Made by a program: the position numbers and the translations under genes. This document shows positions 17,747 through 27,634 of a stretch of DNA of 64,000 nt, in pieces (position 1 is the first letter of the stretch; every line of letters starts with the position of its first letter). This DNA is from a bacterium Scap17 (lineage in GTDB: Bacteria; Pseudomonadota; Gammaproteobacteria; Pseudomonadales; Halomonadaceae), in assembly GCA_013376735.1 (NCBI GenBank), contig VINJ01000001.1, positions 2,604,001 through 2,668,000 on the forward strand, written 5' to 3'. The notes under the pieces are model-generated. The model was given only the letters and a program-made list of their open reading frames with translations. It ran no database searches and was not told the origin of the DNA.

Positions 17747-19081
17747 TTAGTGTTCAATCTGCTTCTGCTGCTCATGGCGCCAACGCCAGTAATGAGTTAC
17801 CAGGCCGCCAACAACAATGTTGTGGATATACAACCCAGTCCACATAGACTCATAGGATTCAAACTGGTTGATGATCATCCAGAAAACGAAGAATATCATT
17901 CCAAAGAAAGCCATATCACTTGGCATGACTCCTGCGCGCCAAGCCAACCAGGTCGCACGACCGATCCATATCATTAATGCAGCTATGGCCAGCACACCCA
18001 ATAGGCCATAGGCTACCCACGTCTCCATGAAGAAATTATGTAGATGGCCATATTTCTTCGCCACTTTTTCAGGAATCCAGGCTGTCTCGCGCATCACAAG
18101 ACTTTTGCCTTTTGCTCCCCAGCCTGTCAGCGGGCGCTCAGCGATCCATTCGCTTGCCGCGATCCAGCTATTGACCCTGATACCAACGCTGGTATACGGG
18201 ATTTGGGTCAACTCGCCCTTCAATACTTGGGTTATCACATCACTTTCTTTATTGACACGCTTTTCAAGAGAATCCCCCAAGCCTAGTCCAAACACTACCA
18301 TCAACAAGGCTAATGCAGCCAAAAACATTGATAGGTATTTCAAGAATTGGCGGACACCACGACGCATTACGACAAAGCCACCCCAGACCGACAACCCTAA
18401 GCCAAGTGATACTATAGTACCAATCCAAACTGCCCGCGTTTGACCAACGACAATACCTGCCAGCGCGATAATCAGTGCCATCCCCCATAAGGTAATGCGC
18501 ACCCCTTGGCGACTCCCCTGCTGGCAGATACGTTTAGAAAATGCTACTAGTCCCAATAACAAGGTACCAAAGAACATTGCGGAATGTTGCGCGTTACGTA
18601 TACCAAAATCAGCTCTCTCACCGGATAGTCCTGTTATCCAGTTTTCATCATTCGGTGGCGCCAGAAAAAAGGTAGTCAATAAAAAGCCAGTTGCTGCTAC
18701 ACCCCAGAGAAGTAGCGTATTTCGCGTACTACCGCGTAGCCACCAAGCTACGCTGATGAATATGAACAACTTGGCGAGAAGCGCCAGTCGAGGAGATGAA
18801 TCCATCCACTGCGGGTGGTGTGACAATCCCGCCCACCATGAAATCAACTGCACCGTTACGACTGCCCCAAGCAATAGCAGTACAGGAAGACGGAAACCTT
18901 TTCCCCAGATACAAAATGCGATCAAACCAGAAAACGCCAACAAGGTTTCTGCTGGCTTGGCGATATCGCCAGCGGGAATATTGAAAAACGTATACACCAT
19001 CAATGACGCCACTCCGATGAGCAGCAACCATCCAGGACTTTTCCAACCTGCCCCTTCGTCCCACTTATTTGTAACCATCAT
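17747..19081 (-). CDS. O-antigen ligase / polymerase-like (WaaL/Wzy_C) membrane protein
   Basis: This 444-aa polytopic inner-membrane protein has about ten hydrophobic segments. It has the central GQTRAVWIG motif and a large periplasmic loop ending in HLHNFFMETWVAYGLLG, the typical Wzy_C/WaaL signature with its conserved His. WaaL joins O-antigen to lipid A-core, while relatives polymerise polysaccharide or glycosylate pilins. No other lipopolysaccharide gene is nearby, so the acceptor is unknown. Base composition is clearly AT-richer than on either side, suggesting separate acquisition or family-typical drift. It is monocistronic, with its own terminator. Confidence 0.85.
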   Translation of the reverse strand: MMVTNKWDEGAGWKSPGWLLLIGVASLMVYTFFNIPAGDIAKPAETLLAFSGLIAFCIWGKGFRLPVLLLLGAVVTVQLISWWAGLSHHPQWMDSSPRLALLAKLFIFISVAWWLRGSTRNTLLLWGVAATGFLLTTFFLAPPNDENWITGLSGERADFGIRNAQHSAMFFGTLLLGLVAFSKRICQQGSRQGVRITLWGMALIIALAGIVVGQTRAVWIGTIVSLGLGLSVWGGFVVMRRGVRQFLKYLSMFLAALALLMVVFGLGLGDSLEKRVNKESDVITQVLKGELTQIPYTSVGIRVNSWIAASEWIAERPLTGWGAKGKSLVMRETAWIPEKVAKKYGHLHNFFMETWVAYGLLGVLAIAALMIWIGRATWLAWRAGVMPSDMAFFGMIFFVFWMIINQFESYESMWTGLYIHNIVVGGLVTHYWRWRHEQQKQIEH

Positions 19082-19419
19082 GCTCGCTTGCCATCTCCAG
19101 ACAGGATGAAAAACGATATATTACAACAAAAATATTGTTTTATCGCCTATATTCCAGATTCCCGATGCAGTGAGTTGACGAAATCTTGTGTTCCTTACAG
19201 GAAGCCTATCTCGAGGAATGAACTACCAGGCATGGGCTAGACATCAACCTCGGACCAATGCTTCTACCCTTGAAACATATACTTTAGTAAAACCTGAATA
19301 TCACTTTGATCAGCGCTTCAGTGGTCACTCTCGGCATATATCCCTCCCTGCGCTCGGCTTACTTGAAAGCCCGGTGAGGTCCCGGGACCCTCTGAACCCA
19401 TCACGTTCAGCCCTTCTGC
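19082..19419. other. intergenic region without a supported gene
   Basis: The 338 bp lie between the start of the O-antigen-ligase-like gene and the end of a LysR gene. The part beside 19081 is AT-rich and should hold that gene's promoter. No RNA, repeat or coding signal was recognised. Confidence 0.6.
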
Positions 19420-20340
19420 TCAGACATTCTGCCCTGTCACACCGCCCTCCCCAGCCTTGGCGATCAGCCAATCCCGGAACAGTCGCGCGGAGGCCAAGAG
19501 CGGTCGATCGAGATCAAACACGAGATGCTCCGCGAGGCCGGTGATCGCGCGATGATCCGTGACACGAATCAGCTCGCCCTTGGCGATGGCGTCCGCCGCC
19601 ATGAAGTCCCACGCCAGTCCGATGCCGGCACCTCGCTGGATGGCGGCGAAGGTCAGCGTCAGCTGATTGAAGGTGATGTCTGACTTGGGCGGGCGGTAGC
19701 GAATACCGAAATGGGCGAACCAGTGAGACCAGTCCATGCAGTTCCACGAGGAGTCCAGCTGAATCAGCGGGCGCTGGGCCAGCTCTTCCAGCGAAAGTCC
19801 CTGCTCCTTGATCACATCCGGGCGCGCCACCGGATAGATATCTTCGTGAATCAGCGGCGTAGCACTCAGCGCTGGCCATTCGCCGTCGCCATAGAGGATC
19901 GCGAGATCATGGTCCGGCACCATGCTGGCATCCATCTCGTTGCTGGCATGGATGTGCACGGTAATCTCGGGGTGCTCGGCGCTGAAGCTCAAAAGGCAAG
20001 GGAACAGCCAGTACTGGGAGACGGCATGCGTTGCCAGCACGCTGACGGTGTCAGGGTGCTGCAGTGCGCGCAGGCGCTGTCCGGCCATCTCGAGCCCTTG
20101 CAGCGCCGGGAAAATGTCCTTTTGGTAGAGCATTCCCGCCTTGGAAAGCGTGACACCACGCGCCTTGCGCACGAACAGCGGCGTGCCAAGTGACGCTTCC
20201 AGCGCGCGAATCTGCTTGCTGATGGCGCTCTGGGTCAGGCACAGCTCATCGGCGGCACGGGTGAAGCTTCCCAAGCGACTCACGGACTCGAAGGCTGCAA
20301 GTCCCTCCAGTGAGGGAAGATGGCGGAAACGTCCTGCCAT
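19420..20340 (-). CDS. LysR-family transcriptional regulator, GcvA-like
   Basis: This 306-aa protein has an N-terminal winged helix (LGSFTRAADELCLTQSAISKQIRALEASLGTPLF) and a C-terminal PBP2 effector domain. The opening PSLEGLAAFE and the ending DLDRPLLASARLFRDWL match the GcvA/AmpR group. It is divergent from the DMT-family exporter at 20518, with 177 bp between them, and probably regulates it. The effector is unknown. Confidence 0.88.
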   Translation of the reverse strand: MAGRFRHLPSLEGLAAFESVSRLGSFTRAADELCLTQSAISKQIRALEASLGTPLFVRKARGVTLSKAGMLYQKDIFPALQGLEMAGQRLRALQHPDTVSVLATHAVSQYWLFPCLLSFSAEHPEITVHIHASNEMDASMVPDHDLAILYGDGEWPALSATPLIHEDIYPVARPDVIKEQGLSLEELAQRPLIQLDSSWNCMDWSHWFAHFGIRYRPPKSDITFNQLTLTFAAIQRGAGIGLAWDFMAADAIAKGELIRVTDHRAITGLAEHLVFDLDRPLLASARLFRDWLIAKAGEGGVTGQNV

Positions 20341-20517
20341 GGTGGCTCCCTGTATTTGGAATTGTGTCTGTGTTCGTCATTGCGCTCGCGCGGATGGCTC
20401 TAGGCAGCTCTCTCGCCGCACATTCCTTGACGGAATGGCTGGATGCGGCAAAGTCGCTGCTTGATCACAAAGTAACGCATTAGAGTGGCCCCTTGATCAA
20501 GACAAGGGCGACTCATC

Positions 20518-21486
20518 ATGAAGAAAGCAATAGTCCATGCTGGCATGGCAGGCGCCCTCTGGGGAGGCGTCATCGTGTTGCCATCACTGCTTGGTGACAT
20601 CCATCCAGTGGTCATCAGCTGCGCGCGTTTTGGACTCTACGGACTGTTTGCCGCGGCGATAGCGTTACCCCATGCTCGCCGCCTGTCTGCTCGCCTCACT
20701 ACGCGCGATACCCGCTTGCTGCTGGAGTTGGCGCTGACAGGCAATGTGGCATATTTCATCTTGCTGACGGCGGCCGTCCAATATGCCGGCGTGGCCATCG
20801 CGGCATTGATCAACGGGCTGGTGCCGGTGGCGGTGATGTTGATCGGGAGACGCCATATTCAGGCGAGCCGCCTGTCCGTGAGCCTGTCCCTGACGCTGAT
20901 CGGGGTGGGAATCATCTGCATGAACGTGCCTGTTCTGCTTCGCTTCCTTCAAGGCGCGGGAGAGTGGCGAGACCTGATCGGCGTGCTGTGTGGCTCGCTC
21001 GGCGTGATGTCCTGGGCATGGTTCGCGTTGCGCAATGCCCAGCAACTCAAGGCCGGTCGTTTTTCCGCGCGAGAGTGGTCCACCCTGCAAGGCATCGCGA
21101 CCGGGGTCGTGGCAGTGATGATTCTTGTGCTGGTCGCCGTCTTGCAGCCGCGAATATTGCCGCTGGAGCTCTCGTCTGAGCGCTGGCTGGCCTTCGCTGC
21201 CGCAGCCCTGTTCATGTCGGTCGGGGGCTCCTGGATCGCCAATGCCCTGTGGAATTCGTCGGCCCAGCGCCTGCCGGTGTCGGTAGGCGGACAGATGATC
21301 GTCTTCGAGACCTGCTGTGCGTTGCTCTACGGATATCTGCTTGCCTGGCAATGGCCGCAGAGCAACGAAATGCTGGGCATGCTGTTGATTCTCGGCGGTG
21401 TAATGTGGACGCTGCGCGCCGAGCAGCGTGTGTCCGGCCCTCGAAAGGCTGTGGGTGGCGTACCTGTTACGGGATCAGAGCAGTGA
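20518..21486 (+). CDS. EamA/DMT-superfamily transporter
   Basis: This 322-aa inner-membrane protein has ten predicted helices in two EamA repeats (first about 5-135, second about 150-300), starting GMAGALWGGVIVLPSLL. DMT proteins usually export amino acids, metabolites or drugs. The motif GGQMIVFETCCALLYGYLLAWQWP lies in the second repeat. It is divergent from a GcvA-like LysR regulator, a common pairing that suggests inducible efflux. The substrate cannot be deduced. Confidence 0.85.
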   Translation: MKKAIVHAGMAGALWGGVIVLPSLLGDIHPVVISCARFGLYGLFAAAIALPHARRLSARLTTRDTRLLLELALTGNVAYFILLTAAVQYAGVAIAALINGLVPVAVMLIGRRHIQASRLSVSLSLTLIGVGIICMNVPVLLRFLQGAGEWRDLIGVLCGSLGVMSWAWFALRNAQQLKAGRFSAREWSTLQGIATGVVAVMILVLVAVLQPRILPLELSSERWLAFAAAALFMSVGGSWIANALWNSSAQRLPVSVGGQMIVFETCCALLYGYLLAWQWPQSNEMLGMLLILGGVMWTLRAEQRVSGPRKAVGGVPVTGSEQ

Positions 21487-21553
21487 AATACCCCACCTGA
21501 TGAGGCCTGGCCTGGCCGATGGTCATTCCCCGCACATTTCACTCGCCTATTTC

Positions 21554-21595
21554 AGACACGCCAAGGCCGCCTCAAAGGGCGGCCTTGGCGTGTCT
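21554..21595. terminator. strong hairpin between convergent genes
   Basis: Perfect 18-nt arms (core ACGCCAAGGCCGCC) flank a 6-nt loop between the DMT gene and the end of the TRAP operon. It lacks a T-run on either side but is probably a shared transcription end. Confidence 0.6.
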
Positions 21596-21647
21596 GGCGG
21601 GCAGTCTCCACCACTGCCCTCTCAACCTTATCTCTCAGACATAGCTA

Positions 21648-22931
21648 TCAACCATAGAAGTGCTCGACAAGACTCATGGGAATCGCCGGCACGTAGGTGA
21701 CCAGCATCAGCACCAGGAAGAGCACGAAGATCATCGGAAGATTGACCTTGGTGGTTTCCCACATGTCCGTCTTGGCGATGGAGCATGAGGTGGCCAGTAC
21801 CGAGGCCACGGGCGGCGTCTGCTGACCGATGGCCAGATTGAGGGTCAGGATCAGACCGAAGTGGATGGGGTCGATGCCGATCTGCTGGATCAATGGCATC
21901 ACGATCGGTACCACCAGAATGATGGCAGCGGCACCATGCAGGAACATGCCGAGCAGGAGCAGCAGGATGTTGAGCAACGCCAGCACCGCCACCGGGTCCG
22001 TGGTGATCGCGGTGATCTCCTGGGCCAGCTGTTGCGGCAACTGCATCTCGGTCAGGAACAGCCCCAGCACCGCAGATGTGGCGACCAGCAGCATCACGAC
22101 GGAGGTCTGGATCACGCCATCGATCACCGCGCGGTACAGCACCTGCAGGTTCAGCTCACGATAGACCAGCCCCCCGATCACCAGCGCCGCCAGCACGGCG
22201 ATGCCCGCGCCTTCGGTGGCGGTCACGAAGCCACCGAAGATACCGCCCAGAATGATGACCGGCAGCGTCAGGGCCCAGAAGGCCTCGCGAAACGCCTTGC
22301 CGAGTGTCGACAGCGAGAAGGCAGCCTCACGCGGCATGTTGTACTTGCGGGCGTAGTAGTAGCAGAGCATCGCCAGCCCCAGACCACCCAGAATCCCCGG
22401 AATGATGCCGGCGACGAACAGCTTGACGATGGACGTGTCCGCGATGGCCCCGTAGAGAATCATCGACAGCGACGGCGGAATGATGATGGCAAGCGACGCC
22501 GAAGACGACGTGATCGCCGCCGAGAACTGCGGCGTGTACTTGCGCTTCTTCATCTCGGGAATCAGCACCGAACCCGTCGCGGCCACATCGGCCACCGCGG
22601 AGCCGGAAATCTCGGCGAAGAACAGCGATACCCCGACATTGACCATCGCCAGGCCACCGCGCACGAATCCGACCATGGCCGTGACGAGGTTGATCAGTCG
22701 CATGGAGATGCCCGAGGTATTCATCAGCGCGCCGGCCAGAATGAACAGCGGAATTGCGATCAGCGGGAACTTGGTGGCGCCATTGAAGAGCGTCAGTGGC
22801 ACGTTCACCAGCGCGTCCACGCCCATGAAGATCACCACTCCGACGACCCCGACGGTGCCGATGGCGACCGCAATGGGCACGTTGATCAACACCAGTGCGA
22901 ACAGCGCCGCGATAATGATCAGTAACGTCAT
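21648..22931 (-). CDS. TRAP transporter large subunit DctM (second system)
   Basis: This 427-aa polytopic protein shows IPLFILAGALMNTSGISMRLINLV, the GSAVADVAATGSVLIPEM region and IGQQTPPVASVLATSC, all DctM landmarks. It is the last gene of a minus-strand dctP-dctQ-dctM operon and overlaps dctQ by four bases. It forms the sodium-driven channel. The system is a standard one-binding-protein TRAP, unlike the acid-sugar cluster. Confidence 0.95.
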   Translation of the reverse strand: MTLLIIIAALFALVLINVPIAVAIGTVGVVGVVIFMGVDALVNVPLTLFNGATKFPLIAIPLFILAGALMNTSGISMRLINLVTAMVGFVRGGLAMVNVGVSLFFAEISGSAVADVAATGSVLIPEMKKRKYTPQFSAAITSSSASLAIIIPPSLSMILYGAIADTSIVKLFVAGIIPGILGGLGLAMLCYYYARKYNMPREAAFSLSTLGKAFREAFWALTLPVIILGGIFGGFVTATEGAGIAVLAALVIGGLVYRELNLQVLYRAVIDGVIQTSVVMLLVATSAVLGLFLTEMQLPQQLAQEITAITTDPVAVLALLNILLLLLGMFLHGAAAIILVVPIVMPLIQQIGIDPIHFGLILTLNLAIGQQTPPVASVLATSCSIAKTDMWETTKVNLPMIFVLFLVLMLVTYVPAIPMSLVEHFYG

Positions 22932-23557
22932 GAACGGTGCTCCTTGAGGTCTTGCTCGGCCAGACGGATGGCTTCCGCGATCTCTTCCTCTTCACTGTTG
23001 ACGCCTGCACACATCTTGCGCCAGGCATGAGGCAGACTCAGCAGTTCACACAGTATGAAGAGCGCCGCACTGATCGGAATCACCGACTGGGTGACGTCCA
23101 GACCGATGGCCGGCAAGGCGATGAGGGAGTCCCAGGCCAGCACGTCAAGCACCTGATAGCCGAACCAGCCCACCACGGCGAAGAACCCGATCACGATTAG
23201 CTCAGAGGTAATGAACAGTGCACTGCGCAGTGCGATGGGCGCCTTGGTGATCAGACCAGGGAAGCCCATATGGGATCGCTTCAGAGCCGCCAGGCCAGCG
23301 CCATAGAAGCTGAGCCAGGCCAGATTGATCGAGGCGACCTCGTCATACCAGGGCAAGGAGCCCCCGAAGGTACGCAAGGCCACCGCCGCCAACACGATCA
23401 CCGTCAGCGAGAGCAGCAACCCGACGGTGAACACTTCCAGGCAGCGTTCCACCACCTTGTTGACTCTGTCCAGCAGGGTCACACCAGCCGTGGCCGTCAG
23501 TCCTTCCCCACTCTCGGTGGGGAAGGTTGCCTTGGCCGCATGGGAATGCGAGCTCAT
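22928..23557 (-). CDS. TRAP transporter small subunit DctQ (second system)
   Basis: This 209-aa protein has four membrane segments, starting with VFTVGLLLSLTVIVLAAVAL, and the DctQ motif YDEVASINLAWLSFYGAGLA before KRSHMGF. It has a moderately long hydrophilic N terminus and an acidic C-terminal tail (EEEEIAEA). It lies 3 bp after the binding-protein gene and overlaps dctM. Confidence 0.93.
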   Translation of the reverse strand: MSSHSHAAKATFPTESGEGLTATAGVTLLDRVNKVVERCLEVFTVGLLLSLTVIVLAAVALRTFGGSLPWYDEVASINLAWLSFYGAGLAALKRSHMGFPGLITKAPIALRSALFITSELIVIGFFAVVGWFGYQVLDVLAWDSLIALPAIGLDVTQSVIPISAALFILCELLSLPHAWRKMCAGVNSEEEEIAEAIRLAEQDLKEHRS

Positions 23558-23560
23558 GAC

Positions 23561-24535
23561 TTACTCCTTGGCCAGTGCCATGGCCCGGTCGACCATCGCC
23601 TGACCACCGTCGACCTTGTCGGAGAACGCCTGATAGACCGGCGCACTCGCGGTGACGAAGGCATCCCGATCCACCTCATTGACGGCCATGCCGCCCGCCT
23701 TCAGGCTCGCCAGCAGCTTGTCATCCAGTTCTGCCCCCTTGGCGAAGGCCCAGCTCTGGGTCTCGGCGGACACCTCGGCAATCGCGGCCTTCACGTCCTC
23801 GGGCATCTTGCCCCAGCCGGCCTGACTGCTGGTCAGCCAGATGGGCGAATAGACATGATTGGAGAGTGACAGGTACTTCTGGACCTCCTGGAACTTGGCG
23901 CCATCGATGTTGGACAGCGGGTTCTCCTGGCCATCGACCACCCCGGTCTGGAGTGCCACGAAGACCTCCGAGAAGGCCATCGGTGTCGGATTGGCACCCC
24001 ACGCCGTGAACATGCCGGTACGCCATTCGCTCTGCGGGGTGCGCAGCTTCAGCCCGTCCAGGTCTTTCGGATCCACCACGGGATGTTCATTGTTGGTGAT
24101 CTGGCGGAAGCCGTTCTCCCAGGTGGAGACCAGCTTGAGGCCCTTGGCCTTGGCATCCTCGGCCAGGTCCGTCATCACGATCTCGTCATCGATGCGCTTG
24201 AGATGCTCGCGATCCTTGACCATGAACGGCATGTCAAATAGTGCAAAGCTTGGCGAGACGGACGACATCACCGAGGAAATCGCGGCCAGATCGACCGTGC
24301 CGAGGCGCAGCTTCTGGATCAGCTGGCGCTCATCGCCCAGCTGGCCACTGTGGTAGTACTCGACCTGATGCTCATCCCCGAGTCGTGCCTGCAGGCTATC
24401 GGCGAAATGTTGCGCAGTCTGGCCCTGCAGACTGTTGGGGCTACCGCCGATGGCAAACACGATCTTCTCGGCATGCGCAGTGGTGGTACCCAAGGCGGCG
24501 GCTAACAGCGTGGCGGCAAGCATGGCTCGCTTCAT
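23561..24535 (-). CDS. TRAP transporter solute-binding protein DctP (second system)
   Basis: This 324-aa periplasmic protein has a clean signal peptide (MKRAMLAATLLAAALG...AHA, about 22 residues). The mature part begins EKIVFAIGGSPNSLQGQ. WENGFRQITNNEHP holds the ligand-binding arginine. ATG 24535 is chosen over an upstream in-frame start because it begins the signal peptide and has AAAGGG ahead. The ligand is probably a carboxylate. No catabolic gene adjoins the operon to hint at its identity. Confidence 0.92.
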   Translation of the reverse strand: MKRAMLAATLLAAALGTTTAHAEKIVFAIGGSPNSLQGQTAQHFADSLQARLGDEHQVEYYHSGQLGDERQLIQKLRLGTVDLAAISSVMSSVSPSFALFDMPFMVKDREHLKRIDDEIVMTDLAEDAKAKGLKLVSTWENGFRQITNNEHPVVDPKDLDGLKLRTPQSEWRTGMFTAWGANPTPMAFSEVFVALQTGVVDGQENPLSNIDGAKFQEVQKYLSLSNHVYSPIWLTSSQAGWGKMPEDVKAAIAEVSAETQSWAFAKGAELDDKLLASLKAGGMAVNEVDRDAFVTASAPVYQAFSDKVDGGQAMVDRAMALAKE

Positions 24536-25033
24536 TGTCGAATCCCTTTGATTGTTCTGTTGTGGGGTATGGACGTATCGGGGCTGGCTTGCCGCTTGAT
24601 CGCTCCGGACCTGAGTCTGTGTTGGCGAGACTGACTCACGTGCGTGACGTTCATATTCCACTCCCTAAAGTGGACTGCAAACCATACCAGATGAAGCAAA
24701 ACTTAGTCGCCCACTGCCGCACCGGTCAATCACACCGCAGCAGAAATAGACCTTTGTCTAGCGAAATACGCAACAATCCCCCTTCCCCGGCCTCATCTGG
24801 ACTGGATGGCAAACCACATACCGACATCATCCGTCTGCTATCGTCAGCAGCGGTGTCTGGCGTTTTTTCAGCTCTGCAAAACCAAAAGCCCCGCCGATTT
24901 CCTCGGCGGAGCATGCATGTAGATCAGAGACGCCAACCTCTCGAAAAAGGGCAGAACGGGCGAATGAGGCTGGAGAACCCGGCTTGAGCGCCAGGCAAGA
25001 GTGCGGCTGGGCGTCACTCAGCCACGGCGTCAC
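24536..25033. other. intergenic region: TRAP promoter side and folE2 trailer
   Basis: The 498 bp hold no supported gene. The part next to 24535 must carry the TRAP promoter; a short CCACT/AGTGG inverted repeat near 24658-24673 could be an operator. The part near 24880-24911 holds the folE2 terminator. Confidence 0.6.
24880..24911 (-). terminator. intrinsic terminator of the folE2 transcript
   Basis: On the minus strand a CCGCCGA/TCGGCGG stem with a 5-nt loop is followed by GGCTTTTGGTTTTG, a T-rich run. It lies about 120 bp past the folE2 stop. Confidence 0.7.
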
Positions 25034-25933
25034 TCAGTCGCGGCGACCCCAGGCCACGGCGTCATGCGGGTGAAGGCTTTCGATATGCCGTACATGCACA
25101 TGCGCCTCGCCGTCTGAGATCGCCAGGCCATTGATCAACCTGCGTGCGGCGTCTTCAACGAACATCAGATTCTGGCCATTGAGCGCCGCGAAGGCTTGCT
25201 CGTCGGCGCGTTTCACGGCCGTCTGGACCGGCGTGGCCACGGCCTGTTCGATGACATCGATCAGCGCGATCAGCCCCAGATCCTGCGCCGTGGGCTTCAG
25301 CTCGATCTGGACCTGCGCTTCGCTACGCTGACTGTGGGGCGTGGCCAGAGTGGCGTTATGGGTGAGCCACTCGGCGACCTGCTCAGGCGTCAGTGTGGTG
25401 TCATTGCGATGAGCCGCCAGGAATGCCTGCTCGATCAGCTGGCGCGACAGGGCCGCCGAGCACGGACAGGTGGAGGAATACCCCACCGTGACACTGGCCT
25501 GCAGCGTGAAGCTGTCCTCGCGCAGACTGGCCTCCAGCGTGACGGGGTAGGACTTCCAGCCAGAGAGTTGCGGTGTGACTAGTGCCGGACGCTTCACCAG
25601 CAGCGCGAATTCCAGCCTGACGCGGGTATTGCGCGAGGCGCAGTCGTGATGGCTTGCCACCATCGCGGCGAGCACGTCCTGCAGATTGCCCGGGGTCAGT
25701 GGCTCGCCCTCCGCCAGCCCATCCAGCAGGCGGTAAAGGCGCGACATGTGAATGCCCTTGGTATGCGGCATCGGCAGGTCGACCTGCGCATCCACGTGGG
25801 CATGCAATTCACGGCGATAATCGCCCTCCTCGATGAGTACAGGCAGATCAATCCCCTGCATGCCCACCCATTCCAGGGGACTCAAGGAGCGCGAGCGCTC
25901 GGTCAGGGAAACGTCGGGGAGTATTGCGGTCAT
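25034..25933 (-). CDS. folE2: GTP cyclohydrolase IB (zinc-independent), FolE2
   Basis: This 299-aa enzyme catalyses GTP to 7,8-dihydroneopterin triphosphate, the first step of folate synthesis. It can use metals other than zinc, so cells switch to it when zinc is scarce. The family motifs HTKGIHMSR (57-65) and [10 protein letters not shown] with C156 and C158 are present, as is the C-terminal [15 protein letters not shown]. FolE2 genes are classic Zur targets. Here it lies downstream of znuA on the same strand, so zinc-starvation control through the Zur site at 27635 is likely. Confidence 0.95.
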   Translation of the reverse strand: MTAILPDVSLTERSRSLSPLEWVGMQGIDLPVLIEEGDYRRELHAHVDAQVDLPMPHTKGIHMSRLYRLLDGLAEGEPLTPGNLQDVLAAMVASHHDCASRNTRVRLEFALLVKRPALVTPQLSGWKSYPVTLEASLREDSFTLQASVTVGYSSTCPCSAALSRQLIEQAFLAAHRNDTTLTPEQVAEWLTHNATLATPHSQRSEAQVQIELKPTAQDLGLIALIDVIEQAVATPVQTAVKRADEQAFAALNGQNLMFVEDAARRLINGLAISDGEAHVHVRHIESLHPHDAVAWGRRD

Positions 25934-26072
25934 TCGTCAGATATCCAAAGCGGCCCTCGTCAGTGACCGCCTCCCTCAGGATGCAGGAAGGCGGCACTGA
26001 GCTCAGCCGAAGTGTGGGGTGTATCAGGAGAGGTGAAGAGCAGAGCGCGGACGGCTCGTCGTCAGCGCAGAA

Positions 26073-26501
26073 TCATCCCGCCAGTCGCGAGGAATGATGA
26101 CCGGTGATCTTCCACTCACCGAGGATCTCCTCGAAGGTGAACAGAAAACGGGCCGGAATCGTGACCGTCTCGTCAGCGGCGCGATATTCGAAGGTGTAGT
26201 GCCCTCCAATCACGACGGTACCCAGCTTGCGACTGACTCGGGGTGAGTACTCTCCCAACTCGCAGGCCAGCGCTTCATTGGCGAGAAAGCCATCGAAGTA
26301 GGCCTGTCGTTGCTGGCGATTCTCACGCACATCATCGGCGACCGTCGGCACCAGGATCGCGTCCTCTGCATACAGCGAGAGAAGCGTCTCCTTCTCCCCG
26401 CGAGTGACGGCAATCGCCCAGCGCTCCAGCGTGCGCGTCGCGGCATTGATGCAGAACTCTGCGTCACGCTCACTCAGCGGTGGCGATGTCGGGTGGGGCA
26501 T
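26073..26501 (-). CDS. NTF2-like (SnoaL/DUF4440-type) protein in the zinc-starvation operon
   Basis: This 142-aa protein has the NTF2-like fold pattern: ATRTLERWAIAVTRGEKETLLSLYAEDAILVPT, then HYTFEY and ARFLFTFEEILGEWKITGHHSSRL. Some related proteins are annotated SgcJ/EcaC-like, with unknown function. It sits between znuA (81 bp upstream) and folE2 (139 bp downstream), all on the same strand. This suggests co-regulation by zinc, but no metal site is obvious apart from the HH near the C terminus. Confidence 0.78.
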   Translation of the reverse strand: MPHPTSPPLSERDAEFCINAATRTLERWAIAVTRGEKETLLSLYAEDAILVPTVADDVRENRQQRQAYFDGFLANEALACELGEYSPRVSRKLGTVVIGGHYTFEYRAADETVTIPARFLFTFEEILGEWKITGHHSSRLAG

Positions 26502-26581
26502 GCGGTGGCTCTCCCTTGAGGATGAGGCTCTTGAGGAAAGACGGGGGCCGACAGCGCCCCCGTCGATTTGTCACGGAGCGA

Positions 26582-27568
26582 TCAGGCGTCGGCACACCGC
26601 AGGATGCCCTGTCCCAGGCGCTCGATCAGCTGCGGATACAGCGTCTCGCCCAGCGGCAGCCCCACACCCAGCGGCTCGAAGACGATGGAGGTCTTGACGC
26701 CAGTTCCCTCGAAGACGCTCTCGATCAACGCCGGGTTGTACTGTGGCTCTCGGAAGACGCACTGGATGTCGTCCTGCTTGACGCGCGCCTGGATCTCCTT
26801 TACGCGGGCCGGGCTGGGGGTGGAGGCATCGCCCAGCGAGATGGCACCAGACGCCGGCACGTCGAAGCGGTGCTCGAAGTACTGATAGGCATCATGGAAG
26901 ACGATGTAGCGAGTGCCCTGCACCTGAGCCAGACGCGCTGACAGTGACTCGGTCAGCGCCTCGAGCTCCTGCTGCCCCACCTGGGCATTGCTGCGATAGG
27001 TCGCCGCGTGCTCCGGGTCCTGTGCTGCCAGTGACTCCGCAATGGCGCCCAGCCAGGTGTGAGCATTCACCGGGTCCAGCCAGCCATGGGGATTCTCGCC
27101 GTCATGACCATGCTCGTCGTGATCCGCATGGGCTTCGTGGCCACCATGCTCGTCGTGCTCTTCGCCATGCGCGGAAGAGGCTTCATCAGCGTGATGATGC
27201 GCCTCGAAGGTGGGGCCCGAACGATAGGTCAGGTGCAGGGTGCCCGGCACCTCCATCAACTCGACGGCATCGGCCTCCGCGGCCAGCGACGCACGCGCCT
27301 TGGCAAGCCAGGGCGTCAGCTCATCACTGACGAAGAACACCACATCCGCATCGGACAGTGCCCTGGCCTCGGAGGGACGCATGGAATAGCCATGCGGTGA
27401 AGCGCCTGACTGGATGACCAGATCGGGGCTGCCCAGCTCCCCCATGACACGTGCCACCAGTGAGTGCACCGGGGGGATGTCCACCGGGACCGATGGCACC
27501 TCGGCCACTGCCACGGCAGGTGCCAGCATCAGGGGCAGAGAGAGGGAAGGCAGTAACCGATGGCGCAT
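26582..27568 (-). CDS. znuA: high-affinity zinc ABC transporter binding protein ZnuA
   Basis: This 328-aa periplasmic protein has a signal peptide to about residue 22 (...AVAVA). It has the cluster A-I layout: HSLVARVMG, HGYSMRPSEA, then a long His/Asp/Glu-rich loop (about 122-160) and FHDAYQYFEHRF, with a C-terminal Zn-ligand region. The charged loop is typical of zinc-specific members. It is divergent from znuCB across a 126-bp region containing a Zur site. Confidence 0.96.
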   Translation of the reverse strand: MRHRLLPSLSLPLMLAPAVAVAEVPSVPVDIPPVHSLVARVMGELGSPDLVIQSGASPHGYSMRPSEARALSDADVVFFVSDELTPWLAKARASLAAEADAVELMEVPGTLHLTYRSGPTFEAHHHADEASSAHGEEHDEHGGHEAHADHDEHGHDGENPHGWLDPVNAHTWLGAIAESLAAQDPEHAATYRSNAQVGQQELEALTESLSARLAQVQGTRYIVFHDAYQYFEHRFDVPASGAISLGDASTPSPARVKEIQARVKQDDIQCVFREPQYNPALIESVFEGTGVKTSIVFEPLGVGLPLGETLYPQLIERLGQGILRCADA

Positions 27569-27634
27569 GGCGGTTCTCCAATAGAGGCGATATCGCGGAA
27601 GGAAGATCGAAGGCTGCAGTGACCAGACTCAATA

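Noticed and set aside
21861-22925. Long plus-strand ORF opposite dctM
   Set aside because: It is the antisense shadow of a clear DctM gene; its His/Asp/Gln/Arg-rich sequence is typical of the complement of high-GC codons.
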